Counted from the stretch's first letter, positions 12,363 through 24,865 are shown. The stretch is 64,000 nt of DNA from Adiantum capillus-veneris (GCA_014529385.2 CM043960.1:24114396-24178395); one strand, 5' to 3'. Numbers and translations are program-made. The notes: a model not told the origin generated them from the letters alone.

Positions 12363-12507
12363 ATACAAAGGAGACTCTGCCAAAATTTTTGCAGAATCTG
12401 AAGCTTTCTTGGTTCATTTGACAGGTTGATATTGGTTCAGAGGTCAGTTTACAGGGGAAACTCTGCCGAATTTTTCCCAGGAAAGTAAATTACTATGAAG
12501 CGTAGCT
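12363..12507 (+). other. Copia 5' leader segment adjoining gag
   Basis: Non-coding sequence directly upstream of the copia gag start. It is inferred to continue the leader at 32374-31444, from which it is separated by nested DNA and an inversion. Confidence 0.55.
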
Positions 12508-13139
12508 ATGGCTGGATCACAGGACACTGCTCTTTACAATATCAAGAAGCTGGATGGAACCAATTTCCCATTGTGGAAGAAGCAGATTTGGCACGTGTTG
12601 GTACAAAAGAAGTAGATAAAACCTATAAAGCTCAAGGGGATAAAACCACAAGATATGGACGAAGATGAATGGAGCGAAATGGATGAATTGGCACTTTCTA
12701 CCATTATGCTGACTTTGGCAGAAAGCGTTTACTTCAATGTAGCAGACGAGATGTCGGCTTATGAAGCATGGACAAAGCTGAGTGATCTTTATGAGAAGCA
12801 GAGTGCAGCTTCACAAGTATACTGGCTTAAGAAGCTTTTTGACTTGAAGATGAAAGAAGGGACACCTATGTCCAATCATCTGAATGAATTCAACACCATC
12901 TACAGTCAGTTGTCAGCTCAAGGTGTCAAGTTTGATGAACCTATTAGAGCTATGTTCCTGTTGATCACATTGCCGGAAAGTTGGGACACTTTTCACACAT
13001 CTTTGAGTAATTCTGCACCTCCAGATGGTTTGAACATAGCAAGTGTAGAAGGAAGTCTGCTTACTGAAGAAACCAACAGAAAGACAATGGACAAAGGCAA
13101 AGGAACAGCCTTAGTTGTCAGGGGAAGGACCAAAGAAAA
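12508..13139 (+). pseudogene. gag: Copia gag (UBN2 type), one stop, 3' end cut by element T
   Basis: ATG at 12508 opens with MAGSQDTALYNIKKLDGTNF, the usual copia gag start, then LWKKQIWHVL. TAG at 12613-12615 (codon 36) interrupts the frame, which then continues in register through STIMLTLAESVYF, LKKLFDLKMKEG, SNHLNEFN and LPESWDTFHTSLSNSAP to about 13139. The zinc knuckle expected next is absent: the frame enters the terminal repeat of element T and stops at 13152. The missing portion is at the start of the pol fragment ending at 5126, on the opposite strand, so gag and pol are two halves of one broken element. The product would be a nucleocapsid precursor if intact. Confidence 0.85.
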
Positions 13140-13170
13140 AACACCATTTTAGATGAAATGGAAAAATCCC
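13140..13170 (+). repeat. Terminal inverted repeat of element T (end A)
   Basis: Matches the 31 bp at 5127 (27 of 31, first 15 identical). It interrupts the copia gag frame. Confidence 0.7.
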
Positions 13171-13257
13171 ACAACTTTGGGACTAATTTCAACGCCTATG
13201 GATTCCTATTTCCCATTAAATTTGGAAAAATTTCATTTAATTTGGGAATGTGACAAA

Positions 13258-13520
13258 GAGATAGATTCTCAAGAAAATGATGGTGTTGAGAAACACCTTT
13301 TAAAATTTTTATTTTTATGTGGGTGTTTCAAAACACTTCATAAAAGAGATAGATTCTCAAGAAAATGGTGGTGTTGAGAAACACCTTTTAACATTTTTAT
13401 TTTTATGTGGGTGTTTCAAAACACTTATAAAAGAGATAGATTCCCAAGAAAATGGTGGTGTTGAGAAACACCTTTCAGAATTTTTATTTTTATGTGGGTG
13501 TTTAAAAAGACTTCATAAAA
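13258..13520. repeat. Three ~87-bp subterminal tandem repeats
   Basis: Units begin at 13258, 13346 and 13433 with GAGATAGATTC(T/C)CAAGAAAATG. Each carries GGTGTTGAGAAACACC, a short hairpin, and GGGTGTTTNAAAA. Repeated sites just inside a terminus are typical transposase-binding arrays of plant DNA transposons, so this is the best candidate for such a site in T. Confidence 0.75.
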
Positions 13521-13594
13521 TCATACATAAGCTGGGGAAATAAAACAATGAGCAAGATATTGAAATGCTATTCAATTTCTCCTATTAAGCTAGC

Positions 13595-16500
13595 CTATGC
13601 CTTCTCCATGACATTTGATGGGATCTTGATTGTTTCCGCAATTCTTCCACCCCTTGGAGTCCATGACCATACAATTGTATCAACACACTCCCAGCGCTTT
13701 GGGTCAGCAAGATTGCAGCACCAACTCTTTTTCCAACAATCCTCATACTGTTCTTGGATTGTGGGATTTCGTTTTCGATGTTTTGGTGCCCAATACTGAA
13801 TCAGAACTTTCTTGTAGTTAGGAGATGATTTGTCTACATCAATGTTTGACTCTGCCACTCCTAGCCATATCGGATATTCAGGATCTGCGGGTCTCACAAG
13901 AACAAGATTCTCTTTTCTTACATCAATTTGAGGCCTAAAGGCCTCTTGTGGCTTGCACTTTGAGGACCAACATAGTGATCATTCAATTCTTCATATCCTT
14001 GAAACTCATCTTTGTCTTCCTCTATCTCTTGCATTCGATGACTCCCTATAGTCTTTGGCCAAAATGTTGTATATTCACCAATGTGTTTATTGGTTGGTTG
14101 TTCAAGCTCATTGATTATGTTTTGCCAATAAGTGATAACAGGCTCCATATATTTTGTGGAGTCATGGTCCTTTCCCTGTAATAGAGAACATCTTTTCCAA
14201 AAGTCAAGATATGATTTAATCCCTTGAATAACAAGCGGACTATCTCTCACATAGTCTGCTATAGGCACCACATCTGGACAGCCTGTTGGTAATTTTGGTT
14301 TTCCCTGGTCATCTTTTTTCCACAACTCAATTCCTGACTCCTTTGGCATCCAATCGGGTGATTTGGGATGAATTTTGTACTGCATTACTGGGACTTCACC
14401 TTGCATATAGAAACGAAATTGAAGTGGCTTAGAGTGTCCGACTAGAGCATCTTGTCCGTCACACATGTACCCTTGCACAAAGGATTTAAAGTCGGGAACT
14501 TGTGTCATCAAATATGGTGCTGGAGCTGAGCTTTCACATTTTTGAAAATGTTCCATCAGATGTGGAAAAGTGAATGTCATTCCTGTTCGCAATCTTTCTG
14601 AGAACCTACTAAACATTGCATCTATGTCCTCATGTGTATGACCCACCATTAAGAATCCCAAATGCACGGTTTTGAAAACTCCTTTTGCTACTAACAAGGA
14701 TAAGTATGCAAACAAATATCGATTTTTATTCTCTCCTGCACAATTATCTAGCTGTAGCAAAAGATTCTCAAGCAATTTTTGAAATACAGGAGTGGATATG
14801 GTATCCACAACACATTGAGAGGAAGTTGATTGTATGTGTACAATCTCTTCATTACTTCCTTGGATGGACAACGGTGGTGTCATTGTTGATGCATTCCTCT
14901 CACGCTCTTGCTTCATTTTGTTTTGGAGGTCTAGAGCTCTCCTTGAGTTCAATGCATTGAATAACGTTACATTGCTGCGTGGCATACCGTCATGGCATAA
15001 ATCTCCTAGTCCATGGTTTTCTGTTCTTTCCAGATTCTGTAAGCATAATGCAAGGGAACCAATTGTAGCATTGGGATCTGAAGGCCATAGACCATTAACT
15101 GAGAAGTGACCATACATTCCATGACCATGTCCATGTGTTATCATACCGGTTAATGATACTTGCAATTGATATGCATTTGCATAATCTTTTGAGTTCACAC
15201 GCAACCTAGGTATTGCTATCTTTTTTTGATCCATTTTATCATGTATAATGAATAAATACTTATCCTTTTGCAATTGGGAGAACTTACGCCAGGTGTAGTA
15301 CACATTCCTACAACTTTGTTGTTGCAACATGTGAATTCGACGTTCATCCTTCAAACGTGCAATCATCTCGTCATCCTTTGTTGACTCTAGTTGAGACTTT
15401 ATCCGACTACACACAACACATTTGGAGAACTCACTTGTTTTTGACAATGTCACATTAGCAAACTCTGTATTCCAAATCCTATTGAATGTCGTGCTAGACA
15501 TTGGCTTGAGACTCATACTGTCAAGTGTTTTATTGACATCATGTAAAATGTCTACTTGCTTGTACGTGTTTGGTATTGCAAGCAAAGTCTCCCTAGTACC
15601 ATCTTCCATGGTTCTACTCTTATGTGGCATTCTCTCCGAGTTTTCATCAACAAAAGAGCGCATCAATGCCCTTCCCATTTCTGTATGGTCTCTTCCTTTT
15701 CTCATGACACCATCATTACCATGCACTGAGCGTCTAACCCCATTCTCAAAATGTTCACGGTAACGATAAAATGAAGTTTTTGGAATGCCATGAATTTCGT
15801 ACCAAGCTCTACTGCAAACGTCAGTGCCATTAAAAGAAAACACATAGCATGTCTTTGTAGTTGTTTTGTTCTCACGCCATGCAGTCAACATTGTATCATA
15901 CACATAGTTTGTTCTATTTTGCAAACTCTGTCCCCAAAATTCATTGCGCATAGCCATGACCTTATCTCGATTGGCATATTGACAACACCTTTTGGAACAA
16001 CAATCTATGGTTGAAACAAGCTGGACAGATGCTAGAGATGCTTGATTGGATCTCTTAGAAGCTTTCACTGACATTTTTGGCTTCCTATTTACAAAGCAAT
16101 ATTTCCGCTTTTTTGAAATAGGCTCTACCAAATAAGCTGATTTAATGCATGTGTCTTGTAACGCATGCATAGCATGTAGATTCTCATAGCATAACAATTC
16201 TTTTCCATCCATAGTTGTCACTCTCTTGATAGGCCAACAAACTAGATTAATGCTGCATACACTAGCTTCTGCAGAAATAGTAGCCTCATCTGCATAGGAT
16301 GTTTCAATACCAATACCAATGTTATCTTCACCTAGCTCACCAAAGTTTACAGAGTCAAACGGACACACATACATGACAACCCCTTCGGCTACTACATGTG
16401 TTTTGCTTTCATCCCAAAGTTGAACCCTCTTATCCTTCCAAACCTCTCTGTAGCTCATTCCATTACATTGTGCATCCAATGCTCCTTCTGTTTTGTTAGC

Positions 16501-16791
16501 CTCATGCATAGAAGCCCCTTTGTACTGCATCTCATTTATATGTTGCAACAACCCACTACTCCATTTCACAATACTATGAAAAGCATCTCCCACTGTCAAT
16601 GCATCCATTGTTGGAAAAGGGATGAGTGCTTTCTTTTCAAAACACAAATCAACTGACACCGATACATTGCCTTCCCTAATAAGCATGCCAGAACAATATG
16701 CACTTGGATTTATTTCAAATACAGTCCCAATGGCAACCTTTTGTGTCGCTACAAACATGCACACTCTATCACCATGATTGAAATTAGCCAT
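13595..16791 (-). pseudogene. DUF7869-type transposase-like protein (single frameshift near the 3' end)
   Basis: An open frame of 957 codons from ATG 16791 to 13918. A second frame (13897-13595, 100 codons, PADPEYPIWLGVAE...) reads on in a -1 register as the expected C-terminal tail, so one indel near 13920-13945 or a small unannotated intron (GTAAGA at 13922) separates them. The central and C-terminal part has the DUF7869 signature: IHDKMD (about residue 517), LQLDNCAGENKN (about 680) and VGHTHEDIDAMF (about 717), acids spaced as in an RNase H-like DDE core. A Cys-rich segment (CCSKRCCQYANRD, CVVCSR) may bind zinc. The N-terminal 250 residues are unrecognised. A TTGCAG acceptor lies just before the ATG, suggesting a 5' exon upstream. 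The gene reads toward terminus A, whose end is 455 bp past its stop. DUF7869 as a transposase is an inference; the family assignment is fairly secure. Confidence 0.7.
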
Positions 16792-16889
16792 ACCTGCAAG
16801 AAGATTTTCAAGAATAATTGTTAAACAAACCGCTTGCAGAGTATATTGATTTACGTAGCATAAAGCATAACAAGTATGTATGTGGGTGT

Positions 16890-18460
16890 TTCATGACAAG
16901 CACCCTGTGGCCTTAAGGTCATAGGGTTCCCTCTATGCTACTAAGAATCTCTTTGTGCTCTATGCTCTATGCTCTATCTTCTATGCTCCATGATCTATAT
17001 TGACTTCCTATGGCCCCTAGACCACAAGGCGCCCTCATTGTTTCCAAAAAACACTCATTGTTTTGTTATGGCCACAGGGCCATAGCTCTCTATGCCGGTA
17101 TAAAACATATTTGCTCTATATTAGCTCCCTAAGGCCTGAAGGCCATAGGGTTGTCCTCAAGATCACCTCACGGAGTTTCATGTCAAGTATATATACATCC
17201 TATGGCACCCCATGACCCTAGGGCCATAAGATCTCCAAACGGAACATACGGCAATCTATGGCCCTTGAGCTTATACATTGCAACCCCATGACCCTAGGGC
17301 CATAGGATTGGCATATGAAACATATGGCAATGTATGGCCCTTGAGCTTATACATTGCAACCCCATGACCCTAGGGCTATAGGATTTCCAATGGAACATAA
17401 GGCAACGTATGGCCCTTGAGCTTATACATTGACACCCTATGGCCCTAGGGCCACAATACTTCAAAACATACAAGAAGACAACCTATGGCCCTAAGGCCAA
17501 GGGTGTGAGCATTGACACCCTATGGCCCTAGGGCCACAAGACTTCAAAACATACAAAAAGACAACCTATGGCCAAGATGTCAAAGGTGGCCAAGATATCA
17601 ATGCAGCCCTATGGCCCTAGGGCCATAGGATCTCTATATGGAACATGCGGCCTTGAGCTTATACATTGCCACCCTATGGCCCTAGGGCCACAAGATCTCA
17701 CAACATACAATAAGAGAACCTAAGGTCCCCAAGCTCAAGGGTGCGGGTGTAAGGGTGGCCAAGATATCAATGCAGCCCCATGGCCCTAGGACCATAGGAT
17801 CTCTATATGGGACATGTGGCACCCTATGGACCTTGAGCTTATACATTGCCACCCCATTACCCTAGGGCCATAGGATTTCCAAATGGAACATGGGTAATGT
17901 ATGGCCCTTGAGCTTATACATTGCCACCCCATTACCCAAGGGCCATAGGATTTCCGAATGGAACATAGGCAATGTATGGCCATTGAGCTTATACATTGCC
18001 ACCCCATGGCCCTAGGGCAGTAGGATCTCCATATGGGACATGTGGCACGCTATGGCCCTTGAGCTTACATATTGCCACCCCATGACCCTAGGGCCATAGG
18101 ATCTCCAGCTAGAAAGTAGGGCAACGTATGGCTCTTGAGCTTATACATTGTCGTGGACCTAGGGCCATAGGATCTCCAACTGGAACATAAGGCTATGTAT
18201 TGGAGCTTATCCATTGTTGCCCCTAAACCCTAGGGCCATAGGATTTCCAAATGGAATATAGGGCAACTTATGGCTCTTGAGCTTATACATTGCCACCCTA
18301 TGGCCCTAGGTCCACAAGCTTTCACATTGCCACCGTAGGGCCACAAGGATCTCACAAGATAGAAGAAGAAAACCCTAGGACATAGGATTTTCACGCTTTG
18401 ATCCTTGACCTCTAACATTGTCGTCCTATGGTGTGAGCCTAGGGGTGGCTGAGGTGTCTT
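16890..18460. repeat. Palindrome array 2 of element T
   Basis: Tandem, irregular units of about 60-120 bp. The recurring phrase is CTTGAGCTTATACATTG then CCACCCTATGGCCCTAGGGCCATAGGAT. Perfect 20-bp palindromes (CTATGGCCCTAGGGCCATAG) occur, for example at about 17613-17632. Short open frames here are by-products of the repeat. It separates the DUF7869 start from the non-repetitive island to the right and may be intronic. Confidence 0.85.
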
Positions 18461-19955
18461 CATAATAATTTCGGCCATTCAAGGGATATCCGCAAGTGGC
18501 ATAAATTTAAAAAATAATTTTAAAAATTTTTTAAAAAAAATTACGCTACGACAAAATTTGTCATAATGGTTTTTCAAATACACTTATTGATATCCGACAA
18601 AAAAATAGCGCACAATTTTCGGGATAATTTTTTTAAAATTTAGCTATTTTTAGTGTATTTTTTACTATGCAGATTTTGATTCCGGAGTCAAATTTTGCTT
18701 CATGGGTGTCGTTCCACTCGTACTACAAAGATATGGACATTGACAAAGCCTAGCACCAACCTTTTTTTTTTCCATACTCTTTTTTTTTTTTTTAAAGCTC
18801 TTTCAATTTCGGAGCCGACGAGCTATGTCTCATTTTTGAACAAAGCCTAGAACTCTAGTAATCTCGACTGCAAACCCGTGAGAACAGCCCCTACATTCAA
18901 AATTTGAATTTTGAATTTCTAACCTAACCTAACTAACCTTATCTCTCTCTTTCTCTCTCTACCACAAATTTTTTCGCACTGTCGCTCTCTTTCTCTCTCT
19001 CGTTTCTTGCTCGAAACCTACACAGAAACCTGCACAGAGCTTGTCTTTCTCTGTCTCTCTCTCCCTCTCTCCCTATGCATACAGTTCTACGCCATCGTTG
19101 CGACGCGCACACATATCTACGCGAAGCCATTGCCACAACCTTCAACAGAAGGACTGTTGTCGCGACCTCCCAAACACACATTTGTTACCATCATCGTCAC
19201 GGCCTCAACACACCTAAGTGACTGCTTGCTACTGCTGCAGCCGGTTTTCATCAAACACAGATTTACTCAGAGGTAACATGTAGAAACCCTAATCTTTTTG
19301 CTTAATTCGGTTTTAACTGTTCTTAATCTAATTATGTTTTAGCTAAGTTGTGAATCACCTCTCTCTAAAACAATAAACAAAAATCATTAATTACCTCTCT
19401 CTAAAACTGTAAAACTATAGACTGTAGAACTATAAAACAGAAAAATCTCTAATTAGAGATCTAAAACTGTAATACAGAATACTCTAATTAGAGACCTAAA
19501 AATATAAAACAGAAGACACTAATTAGGGACCTAAATTTGTAAAACGAAAAACTCTTATTAGGGACTTAAATCTGTAAAACAGAAAACTCCTCATAAGTGA
19601 CCTAATACTGTAAAATTGTAAAACTCTAACTGCAAAAATCTCTAATTACAAAAACAATTATAAATCTGCAAATACAAAAGACAATAACTACACAAAATGC
19701 TGAAACTATGGATACCTGTAATTGGGTTGTGGGGAGTTGGGCACACGTTGTAAGAGGACGAGTAGAGCGCGCTGTTGTATGAGGATGGATAAGGGTTCAG
19801 TTGCAAGAGGATGGGAAAAAAAAAGAGGCAAAAAGGTAGGAAAGAAAGTGTACACTATATGTGTTTGTAAGATATGGTGTAATATAGTTTCTTTAATTTC
19901 ATTTGTAGTCACTAAAATAAAACTAGACATCAAATCTTTAGAAGGGTAGACAGGG
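18461..19955. other. Non-repetitive island between divergent genes, candidate shared promoter
   Basis: Free of palindrome units, with a compositional change to AT-rich sequence (18490-18700) followed by a CT-rich and relatively GC-rich block (18930-19270). No credible protein. Positions 19380-19680 hold degraded short repeats of the form CTAATTAGAGACCTAAAA. It sits between the start of the minus-strand DUF7869 gene and the plus-strand ParB-like gene, so a bidirectional promoter is a reasonable guess. Confidence 0.4.
18900..19272 (+). promoter_or_regulatory. Possible 5' UTR exon for the ParB-like gene
   Basis: CT-rich leader-like sequence ending in CAGAG|GTAACATG, a fair splice donor at 19273. 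The ParB-like coding exon starts at an acceptor (TTCTTTTTACAG, ending 24862) with no obvious promoter nearby, so splicing across the 5.6-kb array would join them. No transcript evidence is available. Confidence 0.25.
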
Positions 19956-20420
19956 TGTGCCTACATAGGGTTTCACCTCATACTAAAGAGTAACATATGG
20001 CCCTAAGGCACCCAATGACCATAATGCCATAGGGTGGTCTTACATCGTACTACAGGGTGACCAATGTCCCATCTGGCCATAGGGTGCCAATGTACAATCT
20101 CAAGGGTCATAGGGTTCCCTATGTTCCTATTGAAGATCCTATGGCCATAGGGCCATAGGATCTCCAAAACGTATATATGGCATTATGGCCATAGGATCAC
20201 ATGGTTCTCTATGTCCAATCTAGAGACCTTGTGGCCCAAGGGCCTTAGGGTGGCAATGTACAATCTCAAGGGCCATAGGGTTCCCTATGTTCCTTTTGGA
20301 CATAGGGTGGCACTAGGGCCATAGAATCTCCAAAAGCAACATAAAGAACCCAGGGCCATAGGATCAAAGGGTGACCTATTGGAGACCTTGTGACCCTCGG
20401 GCCATAGGATCTCCAAAATG

Positions 20421-20800
20421 AACATATGGACCTACGGACATAGGATCACAGGGTTCCCTATGTTCCTTTTGGAGAATTTATGGTCCTCGGGCCATAGGAT
20501 CTCCAAAATGAACATATGGCCCTACGGACGTAGGATCACAGGCTTCCCTATGTTCCTTTTGGAGATCCTATGGTCCTCGGGCCATAGGATCTCCAAAAAG
20601 AACATATGGCCCTACGGACATAGGATCACAGGGTTCCCTATGTTCCTTTTGGAGATCCTATGGTCCTCGGGCCATAGGATCTCCAAAATGAACATATGGC
20701 CCTACGGACATAGGATCACAGGGTGCCCTATGTTCCTTTTGGAGATCCTATGATCCTCGGGCCATAGGATCTCCAAAATGAACATATGGCCCTACCGACA
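20421..20800. repeat. 90-bp tandem repeat
   Basis: AACATATGG starts recur at 20421, 20511, 20601, 20691 and 20781, exactly 90 bp apart, with few substitutions. Because 90 is a multiple of 3, one frame stays open with a 30-residue repeat. This is not evidence of coding. Confidence 0.85.
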
Positions 20801-21599
20801 TAGGATCCCATCAAGAGACACAGTGGCCCAAGGGCCATAGGATGGCAATGTACAATCTCAAGGGACATATGGTTCCATATGTTCCTTTTGAAGATCCTGT
20901 GGCCCTAGCGCCATAGAATCTCCAAAAGGAACATAAGGAACCTATGGCCATAGGATCAAAAGGTGCCCTATGTTCCATATTGAGACCTTGCGGCCCAAGG
21001 GGCATAGGGTGTATTTGTACAATCTCAAGGGCCATAGGGTTCCATATGTTTTTTTTGGAGATCCTATGGCCCTATATCCATAGGATCACAGGGTGCCCTA
21101 TGTCCCATCTAGAGACCTTGTGGCCCAAGGGCCATAGGGTGACAATCTACAATCTGAAGGGCCATAGGATTCCCTATGTTCCCTAGGGTCACAAGGTGCC
21201 CTACGTTCCATCCGAAGACCCTATGGCCCAAGTGCCATAGGGTGGCAATGTACAATCGAAAGGGCCATATGATTCCCTATGTTCCTTTTGGAGATCCTAT
21301 GGCCCTAGAGCCCTAGGTGCATGGGGCTTCCATGGTGCCCGTTAATATGCACCATGGTGTACCCTATGTACGTAGGCCACCCTTGGGCCCTTGGATGCCC
21401 TCTGTCTCATCTAAAGACCTTGTGGTCCAAGGGCCATAGGGTGACAATCTACAATCTCAAGGGCTATAGGATTCCCTATGTTCCCTAGGGTCACAAGGTG
21501 CCCTACTTTCCATTTGAAACAATGAGGGCACCTTGTGGCCTTCGGGCCATAGGATCTCTATGTAGAGCATAGAGCAAAGAGCATAGAGAGCTTCTTACT

Positions 21600-24250
21600 A
21601 CCATAGAGGGGACCCTATGGCCTTCAGGCCACAGGGTGTCAATATAGAGATAACAGAGGTACTTACTAGCACAAAGGGGACCCTATGGCCTTCAGCCGAC
21701 AAGGTCTCCTCAATATAAAGAAAATAGTATTTTTTACTGGCATAGAGAGCACCCTATGGACTTGGGTCCATAGGTTTCTTTAAAACATACAGGGCACCTT
21801 GTGTCCTTAGGGTCATAAGATGTCTAGAGCATAGAGAGGTTCTTACTAGAATACAGGGGACTCTATGGCCTGAAGGCCACAGGCTCCCAATATGGAGCAT
21901 AGATCGGTTCTTACTAGCATAGAGAGACCAAATAGTGCTTTATACATGGGGCCATAAGGTGTCAAAACAATGAGGGTTTTTTCAAAACAATGAGGGCACC
22001 TTGTGGCCTTGGGGCCATAGGATGTCAATATAGAGCATAGAGCATAGAGCATAGAGCATAGAGCATAGTGCATAGAGAGCTTCTTACTACCATAGAGGGA
22101 ACCCTATGGCTTTCAGGCCACAGGGTGTCAATATAGAGATAACAGAGGTTCTTACTAGCATAGAGGGGACCCTATGGCCTTCAGCCCACAAGGTCTCCTC
22201 AATATAGAGAAAATAGTGTTTTGTACTAGCATAGAGAGCACCCTATGGACCTGGGTCCATAGGTTGCCAAAAAACTGTCATGAATGGTTTCTTTAAAACA
22301 TACAGGGCACCTTGTGCCCTTAGGGTCATAAGATGTGTAGAGCATAGAGAGGTTCTTACTAGAATACAGGGAACTCTATGGCCTGAAGGCCACAGGGTCC
22401 CAATATGGAGCATAGATCAGTTCTTGCTAGCATAGAGAGACCAAATAGTGCTTTATACCTGGGAGCATAATGTGCCAAAACAATGAGGGTTTTTACAAAA
22501 CTATGAGGGCACCTTGTGGCCTTGGGGCCATAGGATGTCAATATAGAGCATAGAGCATAGAGCATAGAGCATAGAGAGCTTCTTATTGTCATAGAGGGAA
22601 CCCTATGGCCTTCACGCCACAGGGTGTCAACGTAGAGAAAACAAAGGTTCTTACTAGCATAGAGGGGACCCTATGGCCTTCGGCCTTCACGCCACAGGGT
22701 GTCAACGTAGAGAAAACAAAGGTTCTTACTAGCATAGAGGGGACCCTATGGCCTTCAGCCCACAAGATCTTCTCAATGGCATAGAGAGAATCCTATGGCC
22801 CTGGGTCCATAGGTTGCCAAAAAACCCTCATGAAGGGTTTCTTCAAAACATATAGGATGTGTAGAACATAGAGAGTTACTTACTAGCATAGGGGGGACCC
22901 TATGGCCTTCAGTCCATAGGGTGCCAATATAGAGCATAGATCGGTTCTTACTAACATAGAGAGACCAAATAGTGCTTTATACAGGTGGCCATAGGGTTCC
23001 AAAACAACAATGAGGGTTTTTTCAAAACAATGAGGGCACCTTGTGGCCTTGGGGCCATAGGATGTCAATATAGAGCATAGAGCATAGAGCATAGAGCATA
23101 GAGCATAGAGAGCTTCTTACTAGCATACAAGGAACCCTATGGCCTTCAGGCCACAGGGTGTCAACGTAAAGAAAATAGAGGTTCTCACTAGCATAGAGGG
23201 GAACCTATGGCCTTCAGCCCACAAAGTCTCCTCAATATAGAGCAAATAGTGTTTTTACTAGCATAGAGAGCACCCTATGGCCGTGGGTCCATAGGTTGCC
23301 AAAAAACCATCATGAAGGGTTTCTTAAAAACATAGAGGGCACCTTGTGCCCTTGGGGTCATAGTATGTGTAGAGCATAGAGAGGTTCTTACTAACATACA
23401 GGGGACCCTATGGCCTTCAGGCCAAAGGGTGCCAATATAGAGAATAGATCGGTTCTTACTAGCACAAAGCGGACCCTATGGCCTTCAGGCCAAAGGGTGC
23501 CAATATAGAACAAAGATCAGTTCTTACTAGCATAGAGAGACCAAATAGTGCTTTATACCTGGGGCCATAGGGTACCAAAACAATGAGGGTTGTTCAATGG
23601 CATAGATAAACACCCTATGGCCCTGGGTCCATAGGTTGCCAAAAAACCCTCCTGAAGGGTTTCTTCAAAACATAGAGGGCAACTTGTGTCCTTGGGATCA
23701 TCGGATGTGTAGAGCATAGAGAGGTTCTTACTAGCATATAGGGGACCCTATGGCCTGAAGGCCATAGGATGCCAATATAGAGCATAGATGGTTCTTACTA
23801 GCAAAGATCGGACCCTATGGCCTTCAGGCCAAAGGGTGCCAATATAGAGCATGGAGCGGCTCTTACTAGAATATAGGGGACCATATGGCTTTCAAGTCAC
23901 ATACTGTCAATATAGAGAAAATAGTGTTTTTACTAGCATATAGAACATCCTGACCTAGGGGGATTGGTTGTCAAAAATCCATCATAGAAGGGTTCCTATG
24001 GCCTTCAGCCCACAAGGTCTTCTCAATATAGAGCGAATAGTATTTTTCATTGGCATACAAAGCACCCTTAGGGCCCTTGAGGCCAACCCTATGGCCTTCA
24101 GGCCTTAGGGAGCTAATATAGAGCATGGTGCTTTCTATCGGCATAGAGAGCTATGGCCCTAGGGCCATAGCAAAACAATGAGGTTTTTTTGGAAATGATG
24201 AGGGCACCTTGTGGTCTTGGGGCCATAGGAATTCAATATAGATCATAGAG
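21600..24250. repeat. Higher-order repeat of about 0.52 kb
   Basis: The marker phrase CAAATAGTGCTTTATAC occurs at about 21930, 22442, 22966 and 23542, spacing 512, 524 and 576 bp, with the same order of subunits between. This indicates segmental amplification of a multi-unit block. Confidence 0.75.
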
Positions 24251-24865
24251 CATAGACGATAGAGCATAGAGCACAAAAGGATTCTTAGTAGCATAGAGGG
24301 AACCCTATGACCTTCAGGCCACAGGGTGCCATTATAGAGTAAACAGAGGTTCTTACTAGCATAGAGGGGACCCTATGGACTTCATCCCACAAGGTCTCCT
24401 CAATATAGAGCAAATAATGGTTTTAACTTTCATGGAGAGCACCATATGGCCCTGGGGTCATAGGTTACCCGAAAACCCTCATGAAGTGTTTCTTTAAAAC
24501 ATTGTGGCCACCTTGTGGCCTTGGGGCCATAGGATGCCAATGTAGAGCATAGAAAGGTTCTTACTAGCATGCAGGGGACCCTATGGCCTTCAGACCACAT
24601 GATGCCATATGGTGTTGGTGTAGAGGCTCTAAAGGGGTATTTAGGCCATTCAAGGAATACTTCTTTGAGGGTCCTCTAATGTCATAAGGGAACATGTGAT
24701 CACACTACCATAGAGTGGCCTAGGTACACTTGTAGAACCATTTTGTTGGCACCCTTTGGACCTAGGACCACATGGTTTAACATAGAGGTGACTCTATGGC
24801 CCTAGGTCCATATGGATGTAATAATATCCATCTTGTCTAAATATATGTCATTCTTTTTACAGAAA

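Larger units (their letters stand above)
19956..24800. repeat. Palindrome array 3 of element T (4.8 kb)
   Basis: The largest array, continuous except for degenerate patches. Two sub-organisations are visible: an exact 90-bp tandem at 20421-20800 and a ~0.5-kb higher-order unit at 21600-24250. The core half-sites are CCTATGGCC and GGCCATAGG. Frequent GAGCATAGAGCATAGAGCATAGA runs (22034, 22551, 23076) are 10-bp tandem expansions. No gene. Confidence 0.85.

Noticed and set aside
5127-13170. Assigning element T to the CACTA superfamily because its terminus contains CACCA and it has subterminal repeats
   Set aside because: The terminus is AACACCATT rather than CACTA, the candidate target duplication is four A/T bases rather than three, and no CACTA-type transposase motif was recognised.
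12508-13377. Gag and following frame (13153-13377) as one host gene
   Set aside because: The frame crosses the terminal repeat of element T; the downstream part is translated subterminal repeat.
14685-16656. Plus-strand frames opposite the DUF7869 gene
   Set aside because: Shadows of the 957-codon minus-strand frame, which carries clear family motifs.
20418-20753. 111-codon frame with a 30-residue repeat
   Set aside because: An artefact of a 90-bp non-coding tandem repeat; no start context, and it lies wholly inside the palindrome array.
21846-23092. Recurrent 69-77-codon minus-strand frames (MLYALCSILTSYGPKATRC...)
   Set aside because: Repeated at the ~0.52-kb higher-order spacing; by-products of the array sequence.
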